IMG/VR virus record: IMGVR_UViG_3300047328_000094 | Span: 1-56,679 of that record | Direction: 5' to 3' (one strand) | Source of the DNA: a virus | DNA: 56,679 bases | Part shown: one piece after another, positions 43,337-50,525 of the stretch | Position numbering within the stretch: the stretch's first letter is position 1 | Layout of the letters: the number at the start of each line of letters is the position of its first letter | Program-made: the position numbers and the translations under genes | Notes under the pieces: generated by a model | What the model saw: the letters and a program-made list of their open reading frames with translations, nothing else | Database searches by the model: none | What the model was told of the DNA's origin: nothing

Positions 43337-43364
43337 AAGAGGCCCGGGTTACCCCGGACCTCTT
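43337..43364 (-). terminator. rho-independent terminator (minus strand)
   Basis: AAGAGG-CCCGGG on the plus strand pairs with CCCGG-CCTCTT, around a short loop and one mismatch. On the minus strand the stem is followed by GCCTTTTACC. It lies ~30 bp past the stop of the H1-like gene, so it should end minus-strand transcription. Confidence 0.65.
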
Positions 43365-43394
43365 CGGAGAATCCCAACTAGGAATGAATCTGGG

Positions 43395-43607
43395 TTAGCG
43401 GGCAGCGCGGGCCGTTTTGGCCGTCGCACTTCCTGCTTTGGCCGCAGCGGTTTTCTTTGCGGCTGCTGCCGGAGTAGTCTTTTTCTGCGCGCTTGCGGTC
43501 TTCTTTGCCGCAGTGGGTTTTGCCGAAGCCGCAACGGGCTTCGCGCTATGGACCGACGCGCTTGATTGTTTGGAAGCCGGCTTGCCGGTCTTCTTTTTGA
43601 GACTCAT
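43395..43607 (-). CDS. histone H1-like Lys/Ala-rich basic protein (70 aa)
   Basis: The whole protein is Lys/Ala/Thr/Ser/Pro with short AAKKTA-type repeats, like bacterial H1-like and other C-terminal H1 tails. It has no Asp or Glu, so it is very basic and surely binds nucleic acid. In phages such proteins may condense DNA or silence host genes. It is followed by a terminator. The reverse-strand reading of this repetitive stretch is the only one with sensible composition; the plus-strand shadow is Ala/Phe/Val-rich. Confidence 0.6.
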   Translation of the reverse strand: MSLKKKTGKPASKQSSASVHSAKPVAASAKPTAAKKTASAQKKTTPAAAAKKTAAAKAGSATAKTARAAR

Positions 43608-43648
43608 ATTGTGATGGTCGGACGTTTACCTCTTCCGGGTCAACTAAA

Positions 43649-44011
43649 TCAGCCAGCCGCTGCTGAAGTTGTCGCTGTCAGGTCCGTCTCGGCCACGCCC
43701 AGAAGTTTTATGAGCGATTTCAGTTCTTCGTCGCTAACCGGACCCTCGGAGGGCGTGAGCACGCGGACGATAATGTCCTCGTCCTCATGCACGGCCACGC
43801 AGGAGATGCGGCCCTGCGATTGAGTTCGGTCGACGCCGCGGCCGAGTGTCATCACGTTTGCCCACTGGGTCGTCATTTCGAAAATGGATGAGCGCAGCGG
43901 CTCAGCCTGGAGTCCGGGTGAAAGCAATAGGTCAAAGCTGCTTCCATTGGCCGACATCAAAATAGTTCCACCGTCGAAGGTGATCATCGGAAAAGTATTT
44001 GCACTTGTCAT
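43649..44011 (-). CDS. hypothetical protein (120 aa)
   Basis: ATG 44011 with agaggtttc before it on the minus strand; a longer frame to 44086 lacks a ribosome site. Alternating strands and helices (MITFDGGTILMSANGSSFDLLL, IIVRVLTPSEGPVSDEELKSLIKLLG) indicate a compact alpha/beta fold. The C-terminus is Ala/Thr-rich. It is probably cotranscribed with the H1-like gene (gap of 41 bp). No family recognised. Confidence 0.55.
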   Translation of the reverse strand: MTSANTFPMITFDGGTILMSANGSSFDLLLSPGLQAEPLRSSIFEMTTQWANVMTLGRGVDRTQSQGRISCVAVHEDEDIIVRVLTPSEGPVSDEELKSLIKLLGVAETDLTATTSAAAG

Positions 44012-44122
44012 GAAACCTCTACTGTCTAGGATGCTAGTGACACGGTGACAAACGCAAGGAGTCGCAAGACAGACCTGCTCCCGCACTGAGAGTTTTAGCA
44101 GTAATCGGCACTACTATTACCG

Positions 44123-44929
44123 ATGAATTGTGTGGATATAGCCCTGTGGCTGCTGACGGACGCCTGCGCCGCCGCCGCATTGACGCGGCTGTTTCTTTTG
44201 CGCCTGCAGAGCCGATACCGGGCGTTCGAATGGATGCTGATCGTAATTCTGCTGCGCGATCTGGTTCTGGTTTTCTGCCGCCGCAATGTTTTTATTCCAT
44301 GGTCAGGAATGCACCTGTACACTCTGGCCTGGATCATCACGCTCGTGCCGGCGCTCCTGACTCAGGCGGCTGCTGGATTCGAATGTTACCGCCGCATGGC
44401 CGGGCTATACCCAAAAATCGGACGGTTTGCCGCGTGGCTTTATGGCGCGTGCCTGACGGTTTCAGTGCTGATCTGTCTCACCGGACTGCGAACGGAAACG
44501 CGTCATATCTCGGGCGCAGAGGCAACTTTCCGCGTCGCCATACTCGCCATCCGCTGGCAGACGGCATTGGAGTGTGGGGCGCTTGTCCTTGCAGCTTTCT
44601 TCCTGGCTCTTTTCCCGCCTCCCATGCGGCGGCGTCCGCGTAATGTCCTGTTGCACGTTTCGCTGCTGGCTGCCTACTTCGCGGCGTATGCCATCACGAC
44701 ATGGCTCAAGAATGCGCTACCGATGGGCGATGCCATTTGGATCGAGCGCGGATTGTTTCTGCTGGTGAGTGGGTTCTACGCGACTTGGGCTGTGCGCCTT
44801 CACTCCAGCGGGGAAGAAGTAGAACGCTGGCCACGCCTCGATGACGAAGTCGTCAAATACATCAAGCGCAGAGAACAGGTAGCTCTCGAATTACTCCGCA
44901 GCCTGGCCCGATCCGCCGGCCAGGAATAA
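44123..44929 (+). CDS. multi-pass membrane protein (268 aa)
   Basis: Six to seven hydrophobic helices can be counted (for instance IALWLLTDACAAAALTRLFLL, LYTLAWIITLVPALL, LYGACLTVSVLICLTGL, CGALVLAAFFLALFPPP, LLHVSLLAAYFAAYAITTWL, GLFLLVSGFYATWAVRL), then a ~40-residue basic cytoplasmic tail. It sits in an island of accessory genes and is divergent from the 43649-44011 gene. Role unknown; a bacterial-type sensor or transport-like protein picked up by the phage is likely. Confidence 0.6.
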   Translation: MNCVDIALWLLTDACAAAALTRLFLLRLQSRYRAFEWMLIVILLRDLVLVFCRRNVFIPWSGMHLYTLAWIITLVPALLTQAAAGFECYRRMAGLYPKIGRFAAWLYGACLTVSVLICLTGLRTETRHISGAEATFRVAILAIRWQTALECGALVLAAFFLALFPPPMRRRPRNVLLHVSLLAAYFAAYAITTWLKNALPMGDAIWIERGLFLLVSGFYATWAVRLHSSGEEVERWPRLDDEVVKYIKRREQVALELLRSLARSAGQE

Positions 44930-44931
44930 AA

Positions 44932-45483
44932 TCACGCGAAAGTGCCGTTCGGCGTGAGAGCGGCTCGCATGAGAGACGTTGCCGCCGCATCACAAAAGTC
45001 CATGGCTCCTGGGATTCCAAGGCGATAAGAAATACCCGCCCAGCGCAGAATCAGGCGCGGTCTGAGTCCGAGAGGCATGTCACTCAGATAGGTAGGGAGA
45101 TCCGACCAGTTCTCCCCCACGGCCATCGCCGCACGCCGCATGCGTCGTGTCAGTTTCAGCTCCAGTTCGAACAGCTCGCGGTATTGAATGAACTGCTTAT
45201 GGCGCTCGCGCCTCGTGGCGATCGCCGAGGCTCTGGGAAGTTCCGCGGCGTCCCCTATACCCCGGAAATCCGCTTCCGACAGGGCGTGTTTCATCCCCGT
45301 ATAAAAAGTCAGTAAATTCACAGAAGATGGAGCTTCCATATCCTGTTGAGCTATGAGCTTCAGAAGGCGAGCCGCTTCTTCAGCCGATTCATCTCGCATG
45401 ATTCTGTCCATAAAGTTCTCCACTGTTTTGATTCTGGCCTTTTCAGTGATGGCAATGAATGCCAGTTCTTCCTTTGTGAGCAC
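44932..45483 (-). CDS. hypothetical basic helical protein (183 aa)
   Basis: GTG 45483 is chosen because gagaggaaaag lies at a good distance; a TTG at 45567 would add 28 residues. The protein is largely helical, with Arg-rich stretches (KLTRRMRRAAM, PRLILRW). It converges with the membrane-protein gene (2-bp gap). No family recognised; a DNA-binding or envelope-associated role cannot be told apart. Confidence 0.5.
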   Translation of the reverse strand: MLTKEELAFIAITEKARIKTVENFMDRIMRDESAEEAARLLKLIAQQDMEAPSSVNLLTFYTGMKHALSEADFRGIGDAAELPRASAIATRRERHKQFIQYRELFELELKLTRRMRRAAMAVGENWSDLPTYLSDMPLGLRPRLILRWAGISYRLGIPGAMDFCDAAATSLMRAALTPNGTFA

Positions 45484-45578
45484 TGCCTGACTTTTCCTCT
45501 CGTTGTGAGCCGCAACGGCAACTTCTACTAACAAGAAACCGTGCCTAACTCGTAATCCGATTCTCAATAGAACACGAT

Positions 45579-45597
45579 ATTAATCCACAGGATTAAT
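45579..45597. promoter_or_regulatory. palindrome ATTAATCC-aca-GGATTAAT
   Basis: Perfect 8-bp arms, 3-bp spacer; TAATCC recurs at 45553 and 45594. This looks like an operator array upstream of the 44932-45483 gene. It includes TTAATCCACA, one base off a DnaA box. Confidence 0.45.
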
Positions 45598-45610
45598 CCG
45601 AGAACTAACA

Positions 45611-45634
45611 AAACAGGCAATGTCAGTACTGTTT
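45611..45634 (-). terminator. possible weak terminator after repressor
   Basis: AAACAG and CTGTTT are 6-bp arms with a 12-bp loop. On the minus strand the hairpin is followed by TTGTT. It lies ~50 bp past the repressor stop. Low GC in the stem makes it weak. Confidence 0.3.
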
Positions 45635-45683
45635 GGGGATTTGGATTGGGAGACGTCGGGAGACCAGCGCCGCAGTGGTAGTA

Positions 45684-46067
45684 CTATTTCGCCTTTTTAG
45701 GTTTGCGAATAACGAGTAGTTGCTTCACAAGGTCCCGAATGCTGTCTTCCATCGGTCCCTCTGGATTGTGAAACCAGTCGTATAGCGCTTTGTCTTCCGC
45801 CGAAAGAACTTTTGGCTCGGGAGTGCCGAGCGCCCGCGAAAGCAAATGCAGCTGATCCTTCGAAACTTCGCTGAGCCGGACCCACTCCGCGCGGTCCGAG
45901 CCTTCGGCCAAGCCGCTGAGAATCAGACAAGCGAATTCACCAGGCGTTCGCTCGCCTGAAAGATAGCGCGTGATCTGGGTGCGATCAATGTCACAAAGAT
46001 CGGCGAGATCTTTGTGCGAGAGGTTGCGCGCGTCAAGTATTTTCTTAATTAGATCAGCAACTTCCAT
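45684..46067 (-). CDS. Xre-family lysogeny repressor (CI-like)
   Basis: 127 aa from ATG 46067, chosen for its GGGGG ribosome site; a longer frame to 46127 would overlap the operator. Residues ~4-45 (VADLIKKILDARNLSHKDLADLCDIDRTQITRYLSGERTP) are a canonical Xre/lambda-repressor HTH. The C-terminal part is a helical domain without a LexA-type protease. It is transcribed leftwards against the early operon, with a shared operator at 46076. This is the arrangement of a CI-type switch. Confidence 0.82.
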   Translation of the reverse strand: MEVADLIKKILDARNLSHKDLADLCDIDRTQITRYLSGERTPGEFACLILSGLAEGSDRAEWVRLSEVSKDQLHLLSRALGTPEPKVLSAEDKALYDWFHNPEGPMEDSIRDLVKQLLVIRKPKKAK

Positions 46068-46075
46068 CGAGTACC

Positions 46076-46096
46076 CCCAACAAAATGTAGGTTGGG
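46076..46096. promoter_or_regulatory. inverted-repeat operator of the repressor/early switch
   Basis: CCCAAC (46076-46081) and GTTGGG (46091-46096) are perfect arms with a 9-bp spacer (extends to TACCC...GGGTA, imperfectly). It sits 9 bp upstream of the repressor start, between it and the early promoter, a place to repress both. Confidence 0.6.
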
Positions 46097-46098
46097 TA

Positions 46099-46128
46099 TT
46101 GCATTTGGCACTGTTCCAGATACACAAT
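46099..46128 (+). promoter_or_regulatory. candidate early promoter (rightward)
   Basis: TTGCAT (46099-46104) as -35 and CACAAT (46123-46128) as a weak -10, spacer 18 bp, 10 bp before the start codon at 46139. The very short leader and missing ribosome site suggest a leaderless or nearly leaderless transcript. Confidence 0.4.
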
Positions 46129-46138
46129 AGCCCTAGCG

Positions 46139-46381
46139 ATGGCTAAAAATTGTCTTACAAAAACAAAGAAGGGCAAGCGTAAGAATAGCACCGCGCGGCC
46201 ACCTCGACGTGACGAGCTGTTGACGTTCCGGTTGACGCCCGACGTGCGGCGGTCACTCGAAATGTGTTCTCTGGCGGACGAACGGTCTATGTCAGCGACT
46301 GGCCGTCTGTTGATCGCCGATGGATTGCGCAAGCGCGGGTATCTCAAAGAGTCAGCGTACAGACAGGAGGCAGGCCGGTGA
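46139..46381 (+). CDS. ribbon-helix-helix-like regulator (80 aa)
   Basis: First gene of the early operon. It has a basic N-terminus (MAKNCLTKTKKGKRKN) and then a strand-helix-helix: ELLTFRLTPDVRRSLEMCSLADERSMSATGRLLIADGLRKR, matching the Arc/CopG fold. Likely a Cro-like or early regulator. Start ATG 46139 with no ribosome site, consistent with a leaderless message. It overlaps the next gene by GTGA. Confidence 0.65.
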   Translation: MAKNCLTKTKKGKRKNSTARPPRRDELLTFRLTPDVRRSLEMCSLADERSMSATGRLLIADGLRKRGYLKESAYRQEAGR

Positions 46382-46653
46382 AAGCGCAACAAGTTTTAGG
46401 ACTGGGCGTGAGGGAAACAGTACCCGCACACTCATCCGGTGACGTTTTGGACGAGGCGGTGCAAATAGTTTCTGGCGAAAACCAGAAGGCGCCCACTCGC
46501 GCTCACTTGGCGTGCCTCGCCATACAGAACGACATTCTGCGCGACGAAGTGACCATACTGCGGCGCGCTCTTTTGCTCAGAGTTTTGCAGGAGGCGGAAT
46601 TTGAGGAGTTTGACTCCACGCCATCCGGCAAGCCGAGAGAGTGGATGAACTGA
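46378..46653 (+). CDS. hypothetical early protein (91 aa)
   Basis: GTG overlapping the RHH stop (GTGA), with a strong caggagg site. Central helices (HLACLAIQNDILRDEVTILRRALLLRVLQEAEFEEF) suggest a helical bundle or coiled coil. It is coupled to the next tiny gene by TGATG. No family. Confidence 0.55.
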   Translation: MKAQQVLGLGVRETVPAHSSGDVLDEAVQIVSGENQKAPTRAHLACLAIQNDILRDEVTILRRALLLRVLQEAEFEEFDSTPSGKPREWMN

Positions 46654-46769
46654 TGACGCTCCTTTTTCTGATCTGGGTTTCCGGCGCGCTTGTTTCGGTG
46701 GTGGCCTGCATTCGCGAACGCGGTGAGGATCGGCGTTTTGCGGAAGGCCGGGAGGGATACCGTTCGTGA
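46653..46769 (+). CDS. tiny membrane peptide (38 aa)
   Basis: ATG overlaps the preceding stop (TGATG). Residues 3-20 (LLFLIWVSGALVSVVACI) are a single TM helix, followed by a charged tail. It is the first of three overlapping small TM proteins. The GTGA stop overlap into the next gene supports translation. Confidence 0.55.
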   Translation: MTLLFLIWVSGALVSVVACIRERGEDRRFAEGREGYRS

Positions 46770-46861
46770 GAACGACGACATACTTGGCACCAGTCAAGAT
46801 GCAGGGAATCGTTCTGATTCTGGTAGCGCTGGCCGAATTCATTTCTTGGAGGATGTCGTGA
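46766..46861 (+). CDS. tiny membrane peptide (31 aa)
   Basis: GTG overlapping the previous TGA (GTGA). A hydrophobic helix (MQGIVLILVALAEFISW) occupies most of the protein. It ends by GTGA overlap with the next gene; the start of that next gene is preceded by ttggagg, inside this one. The short size makes composition unhelpful; the chain of overlaps is the support. Confidence 0.45.
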   Translation: MRTTTYLAPVKMQGIVLILVALAEFISWRMS

Positions 46862-47046
46862 CAGGCCGGTTTGTGCAATGGCTCTTTTCCGGGAAGCTGG
46901 ATCGGCTCCAAGTCCTCCGCGACGCCCAGGGTGCGGTCGTAGTGATCGGTATTTTGCTGCTTCTGCGATCGGCAATTTCACTATTTGAAAACGGAGGACC
47001 TCTTTCGTCCCAGAGCTTGCTTGGATCTTCCGAGGACAAGAAGTAG
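46858..47046 (+). CDS. small membrane protein (62 aa)
   Basis: GTG with a very good ttggagg site, overlapping the previous stop. An amphipathic N-terminus (FVQWLFSGKLDRLQVLR) and one TM helix (GAVVVIGILLLLRSAISLF) are followed by a Ser/Lys tail. An upstream in-frame start at 46690 is rejected, as the ribosome site supports 46858. Could be a holin-like or inhibitor peptide, but the early position argues for an exclusion or host-takeover role. Confidence 0.55.
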   Translation: MTGRFVQWLFSGKLDRLQVLRDAQGAVVVIGILLLLRSAISLFENGGPLSSQSLLGSSEDKK

Positions 47047-47048
47047 TT

Positions 47049-47279
47049 ATGAGTCAGGAAATCACATTTCGGACCTTGCGCAGTCCCGTTCGACGAGTGT
47101 GCCGCGCCAGCGAAAGAATCTCGGAAGCAAAATGCAAGCTAGCAAGGACAACCGAGCGAATACCAGAGACATTTGCGGATGCCGAAAAGGTCCGTCGAGA
47201 GCTGGCGGAAGTCCTTCTCATCTTGCACGATGCCGAGGACTGGCTGACGCCGGCCTTGGAGGAGGGGATGGTTCAATGA
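47049..47279 (+). CDS. hypothetical helical early protein (76 aa)
   Basis: ATG 47049, two bases after the previous stop, with gacaagaag ahead. Basic N-terminal half (RSPVRRVCRASERI), then a helix ending in EVLLILHDAEDWLTPALEEG. Couples to the next gene (ATGA). No family. Confidence 0.5.
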   Translation: MSQEITFRTLRSPVRRVCRASERISEAKCKLARTTERIPETFADAEKVRRELAEVLLILHDAEDWLTPALEEGMVQ

Positions 47280-47482
47280 CGACTCCTGCCTTTACAGCCG
47301 CCGCGAATATTACGGTGATCGTGGCGACGCGTCATCCGAAGCCGCCCTTCGATTTTGAAGAGTCCGTTCGGACGGCAGCGATCTCGGCAGATGCTATAGG
47401 CAATGTCGACATTGGACTGGAGCTTTATCGGGCTGTCGAGCTGCGGACCTGCATCTGCGAACTCAACGGGGAGGCTGTCTAA
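47276..47482 (+). CDS. hypothetical early protein (68 aa)
   Basis: ATG overlapping the previous TGA. A hydrophobic N-terminal strand (FTAAANITVIVATRH), then acidic helices and a Cys pair (LRTCICEL). An upstream in-frame start at 46985 lies deep inside other genes and is rejected. No family. Confidence 0.5.
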   Translation: MTTPAFTAAANITVIVATRHPKPPFDFEESVRTAAISADAIGNVDIGLELYRAVELRTCICELNGEAV

Positions 47483-47484
47483 AC

Positions 47485-47727
47485 ATGCCCGCGCTGCATT
47501 CGTCCGTCACACTGTGCGCTTGCGACCTGATTGTCGCGGTGTCCGAAATGTTGCCTTGCGAAGGCGGCTGCGGCCAGAAGATCTGCCCGGAGTGCGCGAT
47601 CACAGTTGGCAATCAGATCGCCTGTTCGGAATCGTGCGCTGCCCATATCCGCGCCGAGAAGGCAGCGGGCGTTCTTTGTATCACCCATAAAGCGGGAGGC
47701 TATCAGAACTATCTGAATTGCATGTAA
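47485..47727 (+). CDS. Cys-rich zinc-finger-like protein (80 aa)
   Basis: It contains CEGGCGQKICPECAITVG and NQIACSESCAAHI with about ten Cys in 60 residues, a zinc-ribbon or treble-clef pattern. It is placed just before the AAA/Gp157 recombination genes, so a role in DNA binding is plausible. ATG two bases after the preceding stop. Confidence 0.6.
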   Translation: MPALHSSVTLCACDLIVAVSEMLPCEGGCGQKICPECAITVGNQIACSESCAAHIRAEKAAGVLCITHKAGGYQNYLNCM

Positions 47728-47819
47728 ATCAGATTGTCCGCAACATGGAGTTGCGAAGGAAAGCGGAGGCCGCAGCGAACGGCCAGCGCCAACCGGAACA
47801 AAAAGCCCCAAGCCGCTGA
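47718..47819 (+). CDS. possible 33-aa peptide (low support)
   Basis: TTG 47718 opens LHVNQIVRNMELRRKAEAAANGQRQ, a helical basic peptide that overlaps the previous gene by 10 bp. It has no clear ribosome site. A shorter start at ATG 47745 would give 24 residues. It fills a 150-bp gap before the ATPase gene. May be noise. Confidence 0.2.
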   Translation: MHVNQIVRNMELRRKAEAAANGQRQPEQKAPSR

Positions 47820-47878
47820 GCGAGGGCAATCAGCTTCCGACGTGAGGCTGGGAAATAAAACACTTCGAGGGAAAAAAG

Positions 47879-49177
47879 ATGATTGTCGAATTCAAAAAAG
47901 CAGTACGTTACGGAGCCAAAGCCCGAGTCTCATTGACCGGCCCTGGCGGTTCAGGGAAAAGCCTCACGATGTTGCGGATGGCCCGTTTGCTGGCAGGACC
48001 CGCTGGCCGCATTGCGGCGGCGGATACCGAGCACGGATCACTGAGCAAGTACGCTCCAGCGCCCGGCCAGCCAGCGGACAATATCACCACATTCGATTTC
48101 GACGTGATCGAACTGGACAGCTATTCACCCCAAACCTTCATTGCGCTTCTCGACGCAGCCGAACAGCAAAAGATGGACGTCCTCTGCGTTGATTCACTCT
48201 CGCATTTCTGGATGGGCAAGGATGGCGCATTGGAGTTCGTCGACGAGAAGAAAAAGCTGGCGCGCGCGAAGGCCGGCGATCAGATGGACGGCTGGAAGGA
48301 ATTCCGTCCCGAGGAGCGCAAGATGCTAGAACGCATTCTCGCCTCTCCCTGCCACGTCCTCGTCACCATGCGCACCAAGAATGAATACCGCGCGGTCGAC
48401 TATACGACCTCGGATGGCAAGACCAAGACCAAACGCGAAAAGGTAGGCCTCGCGCCCGTTCAGCGCGACGGACTGGAATATGAGTTTGACCTCTGCTTGG
48501 TCATGACTGACGAGAATGAGGCGCTGGTCGACAAGACGCGCTGCCCTTCCTATCGTGGCAAACTCATCAGTCAGCCAAGCGCAAAGGACTTTCAACCGTT
48601 CGCGGATTGGCTGAAGGGTGCGGAACCGCCGGCGCAGACAAAACCCGCCAACATCCCGGAATGGCGCCTCAACGCGAAAAACGCCTTCGGCGCCATCGAG
48701 CAGCGCATCGGAAAGGAAGCATTCGCCGTTCTGCTGGCAAAGTACGGCTACGTCGGTGTGGATGACATCCCTAGCCGGGAGATCGCGGGCAAGGTATTTC
48801 GAGCGGTCGATGACGAAGCGGTGTTCATGCCTCGGGCAGTTGCCCAGGAAGAGAAGAAGCCTCAGGCGGCACCGGGCCCGGTGATTGTGGCACAGCGCGA
48901 GCAACCGGCTGCCGATGATTTCCAAAAGATCGCGGCAGGTATGACCAACATGGCCGGAGTCGTAAAGACGTTTCAGGACTTGCGGGCGGAAGCTATTCGG
49001 CTCACCAGCGAGGACGCGGCCGACACGCTCGTGCAAGAATCCCTCGGCCGCCACGGTGTCGATCATCCAAGCAAGCTAAGGAGCATGTCGGCGGCTCGCA
49101 AGTGCGCGCGCGAATTATGGGACAAGATCCAGGCGTTTAACGGCAGCGACAGCGCGGCGAAAGCGATGGTGGCTTAA
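47879..49177 (+). CDS. AAA/RecA-like ATPase (Sak4-like recombination protein)
   Basis: 432 aa. Walker A GPGGSGKS at 21-28; Walker B VLCVD at 101-105, with the RecA-fold pattern between. Residues ~130-260 (KEFRPEERKMLERIL, VLVTMRTKNEYR, QRDGLEYEFDLCLVMTDEN) resemble phage AAA_24/Sak4 single-strand-annealing-associated ATPases. The C-terminal ~180 residues are an extra helical domain. It is next to Gp157, a frequent partner of phage recombination genes. It likely loads an annealase or SSB on ssDNA in phage recombination; none is obvious here. Confidence 0.75.
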   Translation: MIVEFKKAVRYGAKARVSLTGPGGSGKSLTMLRMARLLAGPAGRIAAADTEHGSLSKYAPAPGQPADNITTFDFDVIELDSYSPQTFIALLDAAEQQKMDVLCVDSLSHFWMGKDGALEFVDEKKKLARAKAGDQMDGWKEFRPEERKMLERILASPCHVLVTMRTKNEYRAVDYTTSDGKTKTKREKVGLAPVQRDGLEYEFDLCLVMTDENEALVDKTRCPSYRGKLISQPSAKDFQPFADWLKGAEPPAQTKPANIPEWRLNAKNAFGAIEQRIGKEAFAVLLAKYGYVGVDDIPSREIAGKVFRAVDDEAVFMPRAVAQEEKKPQAAPGPVIVAQREQPAADDFQKIAAGMTNMAGVVKTFQDLRAEAIRLTSEDAADTLVQESLGRHGVDHPSKLRSMSAARKCARELWDKIQAFNGSDSAAKAMVA

Positions 49178-49179
49178 CC

Positions 49180-49890
49180 ATGGCAACCGCAGCACTCGTC
49201 CCAATCGACGCCAACGGCGCAGCTCCAGCCAAGGCCCGCAACGAAAAGTCGAATTACCTCGGCACGCTCTATGAGATTGCTAGCGATTTGCAGGCGCTGG
49301 TGGACACCGAAGAAATGGTGCCGCCCGAACTGCTCGCGCAGTTCCACGCCGACCTCACCGGCCAGCAAGCGAAGGCGACACAGAAGCTCAACAGCATTTA
49401 TGGATTCCTGAGGCACCTGGCCCTGAATCAGGAAACGCTGAAGACCGAGATTACCCGGCTGCAGCGGGTCAAAAAATCCTCCGAAAACGCCACTGACCGC
49501 ATGTATGATCTGGTCCAGGGCGTGATCGAGGCGCTGGGTCCCGACGCGGCTGGCAAATACAAAAAGCTCAAGTGCGACTACGCATCGTTCTTTGTCACTC
49601 CGAAGCCATCGCACTTACAAGTAGAAGATCCGGAAGCCGTGCCAGCCAAGTTCAAGACAATCCACGTCGAACTCCCGCTTGAAACGTGGAACGGGCTACT
49701 CGCCATGCTGCACTGCGACGACGCGTCGTTTGACGATCCTGGCTACGTGATGGAGCAGGCACTGATCGCCGCCGGTGAAACGGCAAAGAAGTCGCTCGAC
49801 GAGAAGCGCGTGAAGGCCGCTATCGAAGCGGGCGAGGACGTTCCTGGTGCCGATCTTCACATTGGCGAATTGACGCTGGTGGTGCGCTGA
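49180..49890 (+). CDS. siphovirus Gp157-like protein
   Basis: 236 aa. LGTLYEIASDLQALVDTEEMVPPELLAQ, KLNSIYGFLRHLALNQETLKTEITRLQRVKK and the C-terminal AAIEAGEDVPGADLHIGELTLVVR match the Gp157 family (first seen in Streptococcus thermophilus phages, where it confers partial phage resistance). The family is tied to phage recombination loci. Acidic coiled-coil middle. Start ATG two bases after the ATPase stop. Confidence 0.75.
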   Translation: MATAALVPIDANGAAPAKARNEKSNYLGTLYEIASDLQALVDTEEMVPPELLAQFHADLTGQQAKATQKLNSIYGFLRHLALNQETLKTEITRLQRVKKSSENATDRMYDLVQGVIEALGPDAAGKYKKLKCDYASFFVTPKPSHLQVEDPEAVPAKFKTIHVELPLETWNGLLAMLHCDDASFDDPGYVMEQALIAAGETAKKSLDEKRVKAAIEAGEDVPGADLHIGELTLVVR

Positions 49891-50171
49891 TGGGATGCGC
49901 CCGAATTATCAAGATCGAGGAACGCAGCCGCACCAAGGAGCGCGAGATCGTGACGAAGAATGCTCTTCCTCGGCTCTTTGAGCCAACCGCCGAGGATCTT
50001 CCCGGCTTGCGTCTGGCCTGGCGGGAGGCTCAGTGCCATGTCATCGACGCCGAGCAGCGCGGCGATATGCCAGCCGCCGGTGTAGCTGACCGAATTTGCG
50101 CCGATATCGAAAAACGCATCGCGGAGGCCCACGCAGCCGCTTCGAGGCAGAAAGGCGGTGTTGCGGACTAA
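49890..50171 (+). CDS. hypothetical small protein (93 aa)
   Basis: ATG overlaps the Gp157 stop (TGATG). Basic N-terminus (ARIIKIEERSRTKEREIVTK) and a helical C-terminus (ADRICADIEKRIAEAHAAASRQK). Probably DNA-associated. No family recognised. Confidence 0.55.
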   Translation: MGCARIIKIEERSRTKEREIVTKNALPRLFEPTAEDLPGLRLAWREAQCHVIDAEQRGDMPAAGVADRICADIEKRIAEAHAAASRQKGGVAD

Positions 50172-50312
50172 TTTCCAGAGCAAAGACAACATGCCGTCCG
50201 GGAGCAAACATGCAGGCTCCCGGCGGTCCCGGTCCCTTATCCCTGCTGGTCTCATCAACCAGTCCCCACGTTGCGCTGAACGTCTGGGGATGAGGGGCCA
50301 GGACCCAGTGCA
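50172..50312. other. 141-bp gap with two hairpins
   Basis: No gene is supported. Hairpin 1: CCGGGAGC (50198-50205) and GCTCCCGG (50216-50223), perfect 8-bp arms, 10-nt loop. Hairpin 2: TCCCCACGTT (50263-50272) with AACGTCTGGGGA (50279-50290), a 2-nt bulge. No T-run follows either stem. Confidence 0.6.
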
Positions 50313-50480
50313 TTGAAAGAAACCACTCCGAAACTGCCCGATGCGGCGGAACTGAAGGAAGACATCTCGCCCGTTGAGGCGACTCTCGCCGACGGCAGCG
50401 AAACTGGCGGCGAACCGACTGGCGCGGACGTGCGCCGGATCATTTTGGCGCTTGGATCAAACCAGGCGTCAAGCCAATAA
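50313..50480 (+). CDS. small acidic protein (55 aa)
   Basis: TTG 50313 opens a frame of 55 codons with good composition (KETTPKLPDAAELKEDISPVEATLADGSE, VRRIILALGSNQ). A gagggg purine stretch is ~20 bp upstream. Acidic first half, then a short helix. It fills the gap between the helix pair and the next gene. No family. Confidence 0.4.
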   Translation: MKETTPKLPDAAELKEDISPVEATLADGSETGGEPTGADVRRIILALGSNQASSQ

Positions 50481-50525
50481 CCAGCAGCCCTGACCAGGGC
50501 AAAGAGGAGAAAGTTTACACACCAC

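Larger units (their letters stand above)
45484..45683. other. 200-bp AT-rich intergenic region with palindromes
   Basis: It lies between the minus-strand gene ending upstream and the 3' end of the repressor gene. It contains ATTAATCC-ACA-GGATTAAT, a third nearby TAATCCGA, and AAACAG...CTGTTT followed on the minus strand by TTTTGTT. It is AT-rich against its neighbours. No gene found. Confidence 0.5.

Noticed and set aside
43395-43614. Plus-strand 65-aa Ala/Phe/Val-rich frame over the H1-like gene
   Set aside because: Hydrophobic shadow created by the reverse complement of Lys/Ala codons; the minus-strand reading has a terminator behind it.
47734-48192. 152-aa plus-strand frame overlapping the start of the ATPase gene
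   Set aside because: Out of frame with the Walker A gene and Arg/Ser-rich; only a 33-aa start region was kept as low-confidence.
48326-49066. 246-aa minus-strand frame in the ATPase gene
   Set aside because: Shadow of a gene with Walker A and B motifs.
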